Shown here: positions 47,058 through 55,846 of the stretch, piece by piece
Numbering within the stretch: the stretch's first letter is position 1
Layout of the letters: each line of letters starts with the position of its first letter
From: Solirubrobacteraceae bacterium
GTDB lineage: Bacteria > Actinomycetota > Thermoleophilia > Solirubrobacterales > Solirubrobacteraceae
NCBI GenBank assembly: GCA_029263125.1
Contig: JAJCYD010000014.1
Coordinates: 1 to 64,000, forward strand
Length of the DNA stretch: 64,000 bases
Reading direction: 5' to 3'
The notes under the pieces: model-generated
Database searches by the model: none
Told to the model about the DNA's origin: nothing
The model's input: only the letters and a program-made list of their open reading frames with translations
Made by a program: the position numbers and the translations under genes

Positions 47058-47195
47058 ATGACAGCCTTGACCTTCGGATCCCGGTGTTCAATTCGGGCGC
47101 GGGCGCAGCCGTGGGCACGCGCACCCGCGTAGGAGTATCTGCCGCCATGATGTGCTTGGAGGCGCTGGGCTGACCAGCAGTGGCCGGGTTATGCG
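47058..47195. other. Leader region of copB
   Basis: No gene seen. It holds the promoter for copB on the minus strand and borders the 70-bp repeat. Confidence 0.4.
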
Positions 47196-47263
47196 GCGAA
47201 CTTCGAGATGGGGTCGCGACCGCATGGTGGCCCGATGCCCGAGCAGCACGCTGGCGGAACATG
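47196..47263 (+). repeat. 70-bp repeat, copy 2
   Basis: 68 bp equal to 25981-26050 except for two single-base indels. Here the ATG at its end opens only a 15-codon frame, so the segment is a displaced leader or a mobile/regulatory repeat. It lies about 140 bp upstream of the copB start, in opposite orientation. Confidence 0.8.
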
Positions 47264-47344
47264 TGTATTGCGCGTCGTGGCCGGTATGCCCCGCCGAGCC
47301 CCGTCTGAAGGATGTGTAGCGGCGCCGTGGCGCATTGGTCTTGG

Positions 47345-47674
47345 TCAGATGAGCGTGGAGGCCGTCAGTACGGTCACGACGACGATCGCGGCGCGTAGCG
47401 CGGCGGTCGTTCGGGCCGCTGTGCGCAGCCGCGACGCAAGCGGGGCGTCGGACGGGTCGGCCAGCGTTCGGGCACGGAGGCGCTGAACGCAACGGGCGTT
47501 GATCGCGCCGGAGCTCACGGTGCCGTAGCCGCCCCGGCCGTTGGCGCGGCTGAAGACAAGATGCCCGTCGTAGGATGCGATCGGTGTCGGATCCGCGACC
47601 CGGCTGATGGTTGGTGGCAGGTCCTGTGCGCCGGCCGATGGCGTCAGCGCCAACAGCCACGCGAAGCACGCCAT
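47345..47674 (-). pseudogene. Secreted protein, truncated
   Basis: 109 aa as read. A signal peptide (CFAWLLALTPSAGAQDLPPT) is followed by ADPTPIASYDGHLVFSRANG, resembling the start of beta-propeller-like secreted proteins. The rest (ARCVQRLRARTLADPSDAPL onward) looks out of frame. The ~300-residue body is missing. Confidence 0.5.
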
Positions 47675-47698
47675 CGTTGCCCGTCATCGCCGGTGCGC

Positions 47699-47890
47699 TC
47701 ACGGCAGCAGATTGAACGGCGTCTCGCGCGGCGTGGCGATGATCAGGCAGTTCGCTGCGCGCGCGAGCGCACTGCTCGCGCTGCCGAGCAGCACGGCACC
47801 GACCGGGCCGTAGCCGCGCGACCCGACGACCAACAGGTCGACCTCCGCGCTCTCTGCGACGAGCACGTCGTCCGCGGAACCATCGACGAA
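47699..47890 (-). pseudogene. Universal stress protein, C-terminal relic
   Basis: GSADDVLVAESAEVDLLVVG then SRGYGPVGAVLLGSASSALA and NCLIIATPRETP is the last ~60 residues of a Usp domain including the nucleotide loop. No start is present; it directly follows another Usp gene and may be a third domain that was cut off. Confidence 0.7.
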
Positions 47891-47906
47891 ACGGCGCACT
47901 GACGGC

Positions 47907-48797
47907 TCACGAGCGTGGGCCGGCGAGCAGGACCGGGCGACCCGCGGCACACACCAACCCCGCGGACACCGAGCCGAGCAGCATCTCGCCGACGGCGCTG
48001 CTTCCACGGGTGCCCAAGACGATCACGGGCGCCGCGCGGTCGCGAGCGGCGCTGGTCATCTGCTCGACCGGATCTCCATGGTCGATGATCACCGTGACGT
48101 CGGCGATGCAGCCCTGCAGGCCGCGGACGGCGCCACGCTCACAGTCTCGCGCGGCAGCCTGGAGCCTCAGGGCGATGTCGTCGTCCGTCGGAGCGCTCGC
48201 GCCGGGCAGCACGACGTGAACGAGCACCAGGCTTCGGCGCAGGCGCTCGGCCAGGATCGCGGCATGTCGGATCGCCCGGAGACTGTCGGTGGACCCGTCG
48301 AATGCGGCGATCACCGGCCCGGGTTGGTCCAGGGCGGCGTCCGCGGTGACGACGAGGACGGGACATGGCGCCGCCGCCGCAAGGTCGCTCGACACGCTGC
48401 CGATCATCATGCGCTCCAGCGGCGGGTGGACGTCCCTGCTCGTGATCAGCAGGCGCGCATCATGCTCGCGCGTCAGGCGCAGCAGTTCAGGGACGACGCG
48501 CCCCTCGACGAGCTGCGCCGTGTGGTCGATGCCGGTGAGTACCTTGGCGGTGGTGTTCAGCGCGACGCGGGCCTGCCGGCAATCGACGTCGGCGATGTGC
48601 TGCGGCGTCGTTCCGGCGAGTCGCGACTCCTTCGTGAGCGGCACCGCGACCGCCATGGCGTCGAAGACGTGAGTGAGCAGCACCCGGGCCTCGAGCTCAC
48701 GCGAAAGCCATGCGCCCGCCTCCGCGACGGCCAGCGCTCGCTGCGAATCGTCGACAGCGCACACGATGGTGGGCACGCCACCGGGCCGTCCGGTCAC
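47907..48797 (-). CDS. Tandem-domain universal stress protein
   Basis: 297 aa, two Usp domains. Domain 1: PTIVCAVDDSQRALAVAEAG and MMIGSVSSDLAAAAPCPVLV; domain 2: PGPVIAAFDGSTDSLRAIRH and GTRGSSAVGEMLLGSVSAGL. The GTG start at 48797 overlaps the upstream Usp gene's stop as GTGA. Domain 1 lacks the first Gly pair of the ATP loop (ITSRDVHPPLERM), so only domain 2 should bind ATP. Confidence 0.88.
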   Translation of the reverse strand: MTGRPGGVPTIVCAVDDSQRALAVAEAGAWLSRELEARVLLTHVFDAMAVAVPLTKESRLAGTTPQHIADVDCRQARVALNTTAKVLTGIDHTAQLVEGRVVPELLRLTREHDARLLITSRDVHPPLERMMIGSVSSDLAAAAPCPVLVVTADAALDQPGPVIAAFDGSTDSLRAIRHAAILAERLRRSLVLVHVVLPGASAPTDDDIALRLQAAARDCERGAVRGLQGCIADVTVIIDHGDPVEQMTSAARDRAAPVIVLGTRGSSAVGEMLLGSVSAGLVCAAGRPVLLAGPRS

Positions 48798-49678
48798 CGC
48801 GAGTCTCGCGCGGACACCGCATCGGCGGGAATGATGACGACGACCCGGTCCGTCTCGTGCAGGACGGCGTGTGAGACGCTGCCGAGCACCCCGCGTATCG
48901 GCCCGAAGCCGCGCGAGCCGAGGACGATCTCGTCGGCGTCGCGCGCGTCGGCGGCGGCCACGATCGCCCGCGCCGGCGGCCCCTCGACCAGCGACGTCTC
49001 GAGCTCGGCGTCCAGCTCGTGCTCGTCGGTGAGCGATCGCAGGAGCTGGCGGCCGTGCTCCTGATAGGCCTGGAGCGTCTCCTGGTAGTTGGGGGCTCCC
49101 AGCCAGTCGGGCATCGGCGCAAACGCGTGTACTGCCACGATCCGGCCGCGCTCGCACGAGCGGCGCGCGGCATAGGTCAGCGCGGCACGGGCCGGCTCGG
49201 AGTCGTCGTAGCCCACGACGACGGTGCAGCTGCCGTGCGGGCGGCCGACGCGCGGATGATCGGCGGCTGCGGCGGGCACCACGACGACGGGACGATCGGC
49301 CTGCTGAAGCAGCGCGTGCGAAACGCTGCCCAACGCAGCGCTGAAGCGGCCCAAGCCGCGTGACCCGACCACGATCTCCTCGGCGTCCCGTTCGCGGGCG
49401 AGCTCCGCGAGGCGCTCGGCCGGTGGCCCCTCCAGGACCACCGGCTCGGCCCCCTTCGCGTATGCCCCGACCATCTGGTTGACGAGCTGGTGGGCGATGT
49501 CCCGGTACTCGTCGCCGATGAGCATGGCCTTGGCGACGGCATCCGGCACGGAGCGCATCACGTGCGCGACAATCAAGTGCCCGTCCGGGCCGGCACGCCG
49601 CGTCGCATGCTCGAGGGCCAGGCGCGCATTGCGGGAGTTGTCGACGGCGACGACGATGCGTCGCGGGCTGGATGTCAC
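48794..49678 (-). CDS. Tandem-domain universal stress protein
   Basis: 294 aa, two complete Usp domains, each with the ATP loop: GSRGLGRFSAALGSVSHALL and GSRGFGPIRGVLGSVSHAVL, plus RRIVVAVDNSRNARLALEHA and CTVVVGYDDSEPARAALTYA. GTG start. The second domain's end is nearly identical to the relic at 35.7-36.0 kb. Forms a coupled pair with the next Usp gene. Confidence 0.92.
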   Translation of the reverse strand: MTSSPRRIVVAVDNSRNARLALEHATRRAGPDGHLIVAHVMRSVPDAVAKAMLIGDEYRDIAHQLVNQMVGAYAKGAEPVVLEGPPAERLAELARERDAEEIVVGSRGLGRFSAALGSVSHALLQQADRPVVVVPAAAADHPRVGRPHGSCTVVVGYDDSEPARAALTYAARRSCERGRIVAVHAFAPMPDWLGAPNYQETLQAYQEHGRQLLRSLTDEHELDAELETSLVEGPPARAIVAAADARDADEIVLGSRGFGPIRGVLGSVSHAVLHETDRVVVIIPADAVSARDSR

Positions 49679-49889
49679 GGTCCCATCTCTCTCGGTTGTG
49701 TATCAGCCAAGCACCGGCGACTCTACGTGCCGACATCGGCTTCGTCCACGGCCACGCCGAGCGCGCTGGCCCTGGCCACCGAGGAAGACGCCGAGGATGT
49801 TGACCACGAGCTCATCGGACGACTCGTCGAGCGCGTAGGCGACGAGGGTCTTCTCATGATGTGGCCGACCGCATGCCCGGTGCCGCGCG

Positions 49890-50208
49890 GCCATTTGGAG
49901 CCCTCGCGGGTCACCCTGACCGGATGCGCCAAGGCCGTCGTGCGCACGAAGGGCCCTACCTCAGCGCCCGCTACCACCGCATCAACAGCCGGCGCGGACA
50001 CGCCAAAGCGACCGTCGCGACCGCGCACAAGATCCTCACCGCCGCCTGCCACGTCCTCAACCAGGGCGTCGCCTACCACGAGCTCGGCGAAGAGTTCTTC
50101 TCCCGCCGCGACACCGAGAACACCGAGCGCTACCGCCGCCGCCTGATCCGTCAGCTCGAGCGCCTCGGCCACCAGGTCACCCTTCAACCGCTCCCGGCGG
50201 CCGCCTGA
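49890..50208 (+). pseudogene. IS110-family transposase, C-terminal relic
   Basis: YLSARYHRINSRRGHAKATV, ATAHKILTAACHVLNQGVAY and ELGEEFFSRRDTENTERYRR is the C-terminus of an IS110/IS1111 transposase. It is not from the IS110 copy at 56 kb, whose C-terminus differs. Start and catalytic N-terminal DEDD domain are absent. Confidence 0.75.
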
Positions 50209-50248
50209 CGCCCAGCGCTGCGTGACACCAAAGTCATTGTCGATTCAG

Positions 50249-50620
50249 ACGGCATGGACCTGATCGACCAGGCGCCCGTCGACCATTTGGACGACGCGTG
50301 CATCCGCGGCACGTGGACGAGGTCGTGTGTGACGAGGAGGGTCGAGGTGTCGAGTTCGTCGGTGAGACGGAGGATCAGGTCGATGATGCTCGCGCCGCGT
50401 TCTTGGTCGAGTGCGCTGGTCGGCTCGTCGACGAGGAGGACGCTGGGGTCGTTCATCAGGGCCCGGGCGATGTTGACACGCTGCCGCTGGCCACCGGAGA
50501 GCTGGTGAGGTCGTTTGTCCCGGTGACCGCCGAGAGCGACTGCGTCGAGTAGTTCACCGGCACGCTTTGCCGCCTTGCCGCGATCCTGCCTGCTGCGGCG
50601 CGCGCCGAGCTCGTTCATCG
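50249..50620 (-). pseudogene. ABC transporter ATPase relic
   Basis: Signature [20 protein letters not shown] and Walker [18 protein letters not shown], with THDL switch, but no Walker A: the N-terminus is missing. A frameshift near 50310 splits the end; restoring it gives [19 protein letters not shown]. It resembles a MacB/LolD-type exporter ATPase. Confidence 0.8.
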
Positions 50621-50660
50621 GGTCTCCCGACAAACACGAGGACCCGTGCGAGACCATCGG

Positions 50661-51941
50661 TCAGCGCAATGGCCGGCGGGATGGGAAGCGCAGCAGCGCG
50701 CGCGCTGCGAGGACGAGCACGTGGGTGCCGAGGACGCCGTAGAGGACCACGACACCGAGCGCGCCGGGCCGAAGCCACGCGGCCTCCGGCGCCAGCTGCG
50801 CGGCCGCGAGCGTGGTGATCGCCAGTGCGGCGAGCGCGACGAGCGCCCGGTCGCCGGTCAGCCGGGACCGGGGTCGGGGTCGGGGTCGGGGCCGAGCGTC
50901 GGAGAGATCGCGGACGTGGGCCAGCAGCGTGAGCAAGTGCACCAGCGAGGCGAGCACGGTGAGCCCAATCCAGCCGGCCAACAGCAGCACCCCGAGCGCG
51001 GCACGCCGCGGTTCGGTGAAGACATCGCCGTGCAGCGCGCCGATCGTTCCGACCGACACGCCGGCGAGCAGGAACACCTGCGCCAACGTGACCAGCTGTG
51101 CCGACAGCGACAGCGGGCGAGGGGCTACGCGCACGGAGGCGATGAGGTTGACGCTCAGCAGGCCGGCGGCGAGGCCGAGCGCCAGCCAGCCGAGCACGGC
51201 GAGCTCGGCGATGCCTGCAGCCAGGCCGCCGGCGAGCGCCGCTGTGCCGACTGTCCAGGCCACGAACGTCGGCCCTTGCAGGGCCGCGTAGCGCAGGCGG
51301 GTGTGGGTGAGCGAGGGATGGAACGTATGCAGTGTCCCGATGATCGCGGTGCCCAGCCAGCCTGCCAGATTGAACGCCAGGTGGGCACCCAGCAGGCTGC
51401 CTGCGGGCCACGGCACGCCCAGCGCGAGGCCGAGACCGGCGAGCACGCCTGCACCGAGAAAGGTCGCGCAGGCGTAGTACCAGCGCACCGCCCAGCGCGC
51501 TCGCTGCAGCGAGCGCCGCTGCATGTCACGCAGACCGACGGCGAACAGCACGAGGCCCGCTGCGATCAGCGCCCCGCCGACGGTCGCAACGGACGTGGCC
51601 CGGGTCGGCACGCCCACCGCGACCAGGACCGTCCCGGCGTTCCAGCAGATCAGCTGCGCGCCGACCAGCGGCCGCGACGGCGGATCGGTCGCCAGGAACG
51701 CCGCGACGAAGTACTGGCCGGCGCCGAGAACCAGCTGGGAGACGCCGCCCAGGAACGCAAGATGCAGCGCCAGCCAGCGCCCGTCGGCAAGCACCCCCGC
51801 CCGTGCGAGGACAGCGGCAACGGCGGCCGCCAGCAGAAACGTGATCGCGGGTGCGAAGAACCGGATGAGCAGGTCGCTGGGACGGGAGGCCCTGGCCGAC
51901 GGCAAGCAAGGCGCGCGGGACACCGCGCTGAGTTTACACAT
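50661..51941 (-). CDS. NnrS-like polytopic membrane protein
   Basis: 426 aa with about 12 helices (e.g. FFAPAITFLLAAAVAAVLAR, LAFLGGVSQLVLGAGQYFVA, LGAHLAFNLAGWLGTAIIGT, LGVVVLYGVLGTHVLVLAAR). Conserved His in helices (HLAFLGG, GAHLAFNLAGW, TLHTFHPSLTH, SLVHLLTLLAHV) fit heme/metal-binding NnrS and related heme-copper oxidase-like proteins. The start at 51941 is inferred. Divergent from cydA, so probably part of the same respiratory stress response. Confidence 0.7.
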   Translation of the reverse strand: MCKLSAVSRAPCLPSARASRPSDLLIRFFAPAITFLLAAAVAAVLARAGVLADGRWLALHLAFLGGVSQLVLGAGQYFVAAFLATDPPSRPLVGAQLICWNAGTVLVAVGVPTRATSVATVGGALIAAGLVLFAVGLRDMQRRSLQRARWAVRWYYACATFLGAGVLAGLGLALGVPWPAGSLLGAHLAFNLAGWLGTAIIGTLHTFHPSLTHTRLRYAALQGPTFVAWTVGTAALAGGLAAGIAELAVLGWLALGLAAGLLSVNLIASVRVAPRPLSLSAQLVTLAQVFLLAGVSVGTIGALHGDVFTEPRRAALGVLLLAGWIGLTVLASLVHLLTLLAHVRDLSDARPRPRPRPRSRLTGDRALVALAALAITTLAAAQLAPEAAWLRPGALGVVVLYGVLGTHVLVLAARALLRFPSRRPLR

Positions 51942-52145
51942 GTATGCTGGGCAAATTGTCCTCGCCCATCGGCCTTGATCTGACGTCGACGCGAGCGCGA
52001 CCATGCGTTTGCGATTGGTCGGGTCGTGGAGGAACCTGCGAGGCGATGGGCGCGCTCCCACGTCTTTGGAGGTTGAGCCGGTCGGCAGCTGCCCGTGCCG
52101 GACGCAGGTGCGATGTCACCGGGCGGCGGCAGGCGGGCTGAGCCG

Positions 52146-53495
52146 ATGTTCGATCCGGTTCAGCAGAGCTACCTGCTCGAGGCGCGCCAGATGCAGGCGC
52201 TGTCGTTCGCCGTGCACATTCCGCTCGTGTGCTTCGGGATCGCCTTCCCGGCGATGGTCATGCGGGCCGAGTGGCTGTGGATGCGCACCGGCGACGAGGT
52301 CTACCGCGTGCTGGCGATGCGCTGGACGAAGGTCATGGTCGCGCTGTTCGCCTGCGGCGTGGTCACCGGCACGATCCTGAGCTTCGAGATGGGGCTGCTG
52401 TGGCCCGGCTTCATGGGCACGTTCGGCGCCGTCTTCGGCCTTGGGTTCGCGCTCGAAGGCTTCTCGTTCTTCGTCGAGGCGATCTTCATCGGCATCTATG
52501 TCTACGGCTGGAATCGCATGTCGCCGCGCGCGCACTTCATCAGCGGCATCCCGATCGTGGTCGCGGGGCTGACGGGCTCGCTGTTCGTGATCTCCGTCAA
52601 CGCCTGGATGAACGATCCGGGCGGCTTCACGCTGACACCGGACGGGACCGTTACCGACATCGATCCGATCGAGGCGCTGTTCGGCAACGGCCACCTCGCC
52701 TATCAGCTGATCCACATGTACCTCGCCGGCTTCATCGTCGCCGGCTTTCTCGTCGCGGCGGCCTACGCAGTCGGTCGCCTGCGCGGGCGCTGGGGTCGCT
52801 ATGAGCGGATCGCGTTGACGATCCCCTTGACGGTCGCGGCGCTCGCCGCGCCGGTCCAGCTGCTCGTCGGCGACTGGGCGGCCCGCGAGGTCGCCAAGAG
52901 CCAGCCAACGAAGCTCGCAGCGCTCGAGGGCGTGGGTCACACCGAACGCGGCGCCCCGCTGCACCTGCTCGGCTGGTACAGCGACGGCAAGGTCAAGGCG
53001 GGGATCCCGATCCCGAAGGGTCTGTCGCTGCTGGCGTTCCACGACCCCAACGCCGAAGTCCAGGGCCTCGATGCGGTTGCGGCGAAGGACCGCCCGCCGG
53101 TCAACGTCGTGCGCATCGCCTTCCAGCTGATGGTCGCGATCGGGACGTTCCTCGCGGCGCTCAGCGCCTGGTATCTGTACGCGCGCACGCGACGCAAGCG
53201 CGTGCCGTCCGGCGTGTGGTTCTATCGCCTGCTCGTCGTGGCGGGGCCGGCGTCGGTGGTCGCGCTGATCAGCGGCTGGGTCACCACCGAGGTCGGCCGC
53301 CAGCCGTGGGTCGTCTACGAGGTCATGCGCACCGAGGCGGCCGTGACGGCCGCCGACGGGATTGCGGTCGGTTATGGCACGCTGGCGGCGTTCTTTGCCT
53401 GCCTGATCGCGGCGGTCGCGTGGATCCTGCGGCGCTTGGCGCGGGCGCCGATGAAGACCTATGAGGAGCCCGAGCGCGCGCTCGGCGAGGGCTGA
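52146..53495 (+). CDS. cydA: Cytochrome bd quinol oxidase subunit I
   Basis: 449 aa. Heme ligand His in ALSFAVHIPLVCFGIAFPAM, quinol-oxidising and heme b558 region GNGHLAYQLIHMYLAGF, and GRQPWVVYEVMRTEAAVTAA with the GRQPW motif near the third heme ligand Met. The Q-loop is short (no long insertion). With CydB it reduces O2 to water with high affinity in the membrane. The ATG at 52146 fits the family N-terminus. Confidence 0.95.
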   Translation: MFDPVQQSYLLEARQMQALSFAVHIPLVCFGIAFPAMVMRAEWLWMRTGDEVYRVLAMRWTKVMVALFACGVVTGTILSFEMGLLWPGFMGTFGAVFGLGFALEGFSFFVEAIFIGIYVYGWNRMSPRAHFISGIPIVVAGLTGSLFVISVNAWMNDPGGFTLTPDGTVTDIDPIEALFGNGHLAYQLIHMYLAGFIVAGFLVAAAYAVGRLRGRWGRYERIALTIPLTVAALAAPVQLLVGDWAAREVAKSQPTKLAALEGVGHTERGAPLHLLGWYSDGKVKAGIPIPKGLSLLAFHDPNAEVQGLDAVAAKDRPPVNVVRIAFQLMVAIGTFLAALSAWYLYARTRRKRVPSGVWFYRLLVVAGPASVVALISGWVTTEVGRQPWVVYEVMRTEAAVTAADGIAVGYGTLAAFFACLIAAVAWILRRLARAPMKTYEEPERALGEG

Positions 53496-53497
53496 GG

Positions 53498-54724
53498 ATG
53501 CTCGGCCTCGAGCTGTACGAGCTGCCGCTGTTCTTCGCGCTTCAGGGCGTCGCGCTCTACGCGGTCCTCGCCGGCGCCGACTTCGGCGCCGGCATCTGGC
53601 AACTGCTGGCCGGGCGCGGGGAGCAGGGCAGACGCATTCGCGAGCACGCCCATCGCTCGATGGCGCCGGTCTGGGAGGCCAACCACGTCTGGCTGATCTT
53701 CGTGCTCGTCGTCGTATGGACCGGCTATCCGCTCGCGTTCTCGTCGATGGCTTCGACGCTGGCGGTCGCGCTCACCGCCGCAGGACTCGGAATCGTCCTT
53801 CGCGGCGTCGCGTACGCGCTGCGCTCGGCCAGCGCCGGCGACACCGAACTGCGCGCCGTCGACACGCTGACGGCCGTGGGGTCGGTGATGGCTCCGTTCG
53901 CGCTCGCCGCCGCCGCCGGGGCGATCGCGTCTCAGCGCGTGCCCGTCGGTAACGCTGCCGGAGAGCTCTGGTCGAGCTGGCTGAACCCGACGTCGATCAT
54001 GGCCGGCGTCCTCGCGCTGCTCGCCAGCGCGTACCTCGCCGCCGTCTACCTCGCCGCCGATGCCCGCCGGGCCGGCGACGAGGCGATGGCAGCCCTCTTT
54101 CGCACCCGTGCGCTCGTCGCCGGATCGGTCGCCGGCGTGGCCGCCATCGCTGGGGGGCTCGTGGTCCGCTCAGACGCCCGCTGGATCTTCGACCGGCTCG
54201 TCGACACGCCCGCCGTGTTCAGCGTCGGGCTGTCCCTGCTGGCGGGCGTCGGCACGCTCGTGCTCGTCCTGCGCTGGCATCTGGGCGCGGCGCGGGTCAG
54301 CGCCGCGGTCGCGGTCGCAGCGCTCGTCGGCGGCTGGGCGCTCGCTCAGAATCCGCTGCTGCTGCCGGGCCTGACAGTCCGCGAGGCCGCCGCGCCCGAC
54401 AACGTGCAGACGCTGCTTGTCATCTCGATCCTCGCCGGCGGACTGATCCTGTTTCCATCACTGGCGCTGCTGTTTCGCCTCGTCTTGCGCGGAGCCTTCC
54501 AGGCCGAGCCCGTCATCGAGCGGGGCGCGCCTCTGACCGGACCGAGCAGCGGCCTCGCCGCAACGCTGACGGCGACCCGGCTGGCCGGCGCGTGCTTCGC
54601 GATCGGCGCGATCTTTCTCGTGCTCGGCGACAGCGCCTGGCCGCACGCGATCGGCGTTGCGGCCCTGGGGGCGTTCATCGTGCTCGGGTTGTCCGCGCTC
54701 GCCGGCGAAGACTCGCGGGAGTGA
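53498..54724 (+). CDS. cydB: Cytochrome bd quinol oxidase subunit II
   Basis: 408 aa, two bases after cydA. YAVLAGADFGAGIWQLLAG, MAPVWEANHVWLIFVLVVVW (family signature) and about nine helices. Partner subunit of CydA. No cydX-like ORF or cydDC exporter is visible in the window. Confidence 0.95.
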   Translation: MLGLELYELPLFFALQGVALYAVLAGADFGAGIWQLLAGRGEQGRRIREHAHRSMAPVWEANHVWLIFVLVVVWTGYPLAFSSMASTLAVALTAAGLGIVLRGVAYALRSASAGDTELRAVDTLTAVGSVMAPFALAAAAGAIASQRVPVGNAAGELWSSWLNPTSIMAGVLALLASAYLAAVYLAADARRAGDEAMAALFRTRALVAGSVAGVAAIAGGLVVRSDARWIFDRLVDTPAVFSVGLSLLAGVGTLVLVLRWHLGAARVSAAVAVAALVGGWALAQNPLLLPGLTVREAAAPDNVQTLLVISILAGGLILFPSLALLFRLVLRGAFQAEPVIERGAPLTGPSSGLAATLTATRLAGACFAIGAIFLVLGDSAWPHAIGVAALGAFIVLGLSALAGEDSRE

Positions 54725-54805
54725 TGGCGACCAGCAGGTGGCGTTCTGTCGCCTGCGCCGACTCGTTCGTGTGCCCGATGGGGTCAGAAGTGGTCGTGAT
54801 TGCAG

Positions 54806-55062
54806 TCAGCGCCCGATAGCCGCGGCGCCCGGCGTGACGGATGCTCGATCGATGCACATCCTCTGCCCGCCCGCGCTGTCGGCGTGCACGGCGACGAGCT
54901 CGCCGCCGTCCGCGCGCGCCCACACGCGTTCGTCGACGAGGGTCTTGGGCATCAGCAGCTGGGAAGAAGCCGATGGCCGTTGACCGTTGACAGAGCCGTC
55001 CCGGTCACGCCGAGGGTCAGAGCGGTGGCCATGAGGCCGAGTATCTTCATTTTCATGGTCAT
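54806..55062 (-). pseudogene. Small secreted protein, frameshifted
   Basis: A signal peptide (MTMKMKILGLMATALTLGVT) starts at an ATG overlapping the upstream stop as ATGA. About 25 codons in, near 54975, the frame shifts and a second coherent stretch (SASSQLLMPKTLVDERVWAR, ELVAVHADSAGGQRMCIDRA) runs to the stop at 54806. Corrected, it would be an ~85-aa secreted protein. It could equally be one sequencing error. Confidence 0.5.
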
Positions 55063-55637
55063 CGTCCTTTCTCGGGCAGCTGGACGTTGCGCTCGCGGCC
55101 CTTCACGGCGCTTGTCTCAAGTCCCTCGGAATCTGGATCGGGCTGGGCGCTGGCAACGGCTCCGCGGCCCAAGTCGACCAGTACATCGATTTGTGTGACC
55201 TTGTCGGCACTGATGCGATTGACGGTGAGTTGGTAGGGCTGCGGGCGCTTTGCTCTCCTATCGTAGTGGGCGACTGGAAGCTTCACGTCGCGCAGCTGGG
55301 TGGGCTGGTCGAGGCGCAGTACGAACGCTGCGCCGAGCAGACGTCCGGGCGAGCCTCCGCGGCCGCTCGTCGTCCACGGCCCGCTCTTCTCAACGCTGTA
55401 ACCGGTGCCGTCCAAGGCCTGCTTGAGCGCGGTATTCGAAGCTATCAACTTCTTCGCGCGCTTCAACTGAGCGTCATTCAGCGTCGGAACCGCCACGTCC
55501 CGGGCTCCCGCCGTAGGCGAAGAAGGACTATCGGGAGGCGTGATCTGCGGTGCGTTCGCAGGTGTGACCGATCCTGGATCCTTTCCGAGAAGCGTGTCGG
55601 CGATGGCTCCTCCTGCCAGTACGAGCACCGCTCCCAC
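55059..55637 (-). CDS. Membrane-anchored hypothetical protein, 5' end unclear
   Basis: 192 aa from GTG. The upstream in-frame sequence RRRWLGRTAFGAYA, without any start codon, then a helix (VGAVLVLAGGAIADTLLG), Pro-rich spacer (NAPQITPPDSPSSPTAGARD) and an extracytoplasmic domain (LNDAQLKRAKKLIASNTALK, LPVAHYDRRAKRPQPYQLTV). The N-terminus may have been lost at the IS110 junction. No family recognised. Confidence 0.6.
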   Translation of the reverse strand: MGAVLVLAGGAIADTLLGKDPGSVTPANAPQITPPDSPSSPTAGARDVAVPTLNDAQLKRAKKLIASNTALKQALDGTGYSVEKSGPWTTSGRGGSPGRLLGAAFVLRLDQPTQLRDVKLPVAHYDRRAKRPQPYQLTVNRISADKVTQIDVLVDLGRGAVASAQPDPDSEGLETSAVKGRERNVQLPEKGR

Positions 55638-55846
55638 GGCGTAGGCACCGAAAGCTGTTCGACCCAGCCAGCGCCGTCGACTGATATGGAGAGTGGGTTG
55701 TCAAGCTGGGGTTGGTGAGCTGGCGCGTTAGCGCTTGTCGGGCTGGGTGTGTGGTCGGCTGGGTGGGTGGCGGTCCGGCAGGCTGTGCGCGACGCGCGGT
55801 CAGACTGATATGCGCGGGTTGGCTACCGCAGGACCATGGATTCGTC

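Noticed and set aside
50646-51983. 445-codon plus-strand frame
   Set aside because: Antisense to the NnrS-like gene; composition only reflects the complement of membrane codons.
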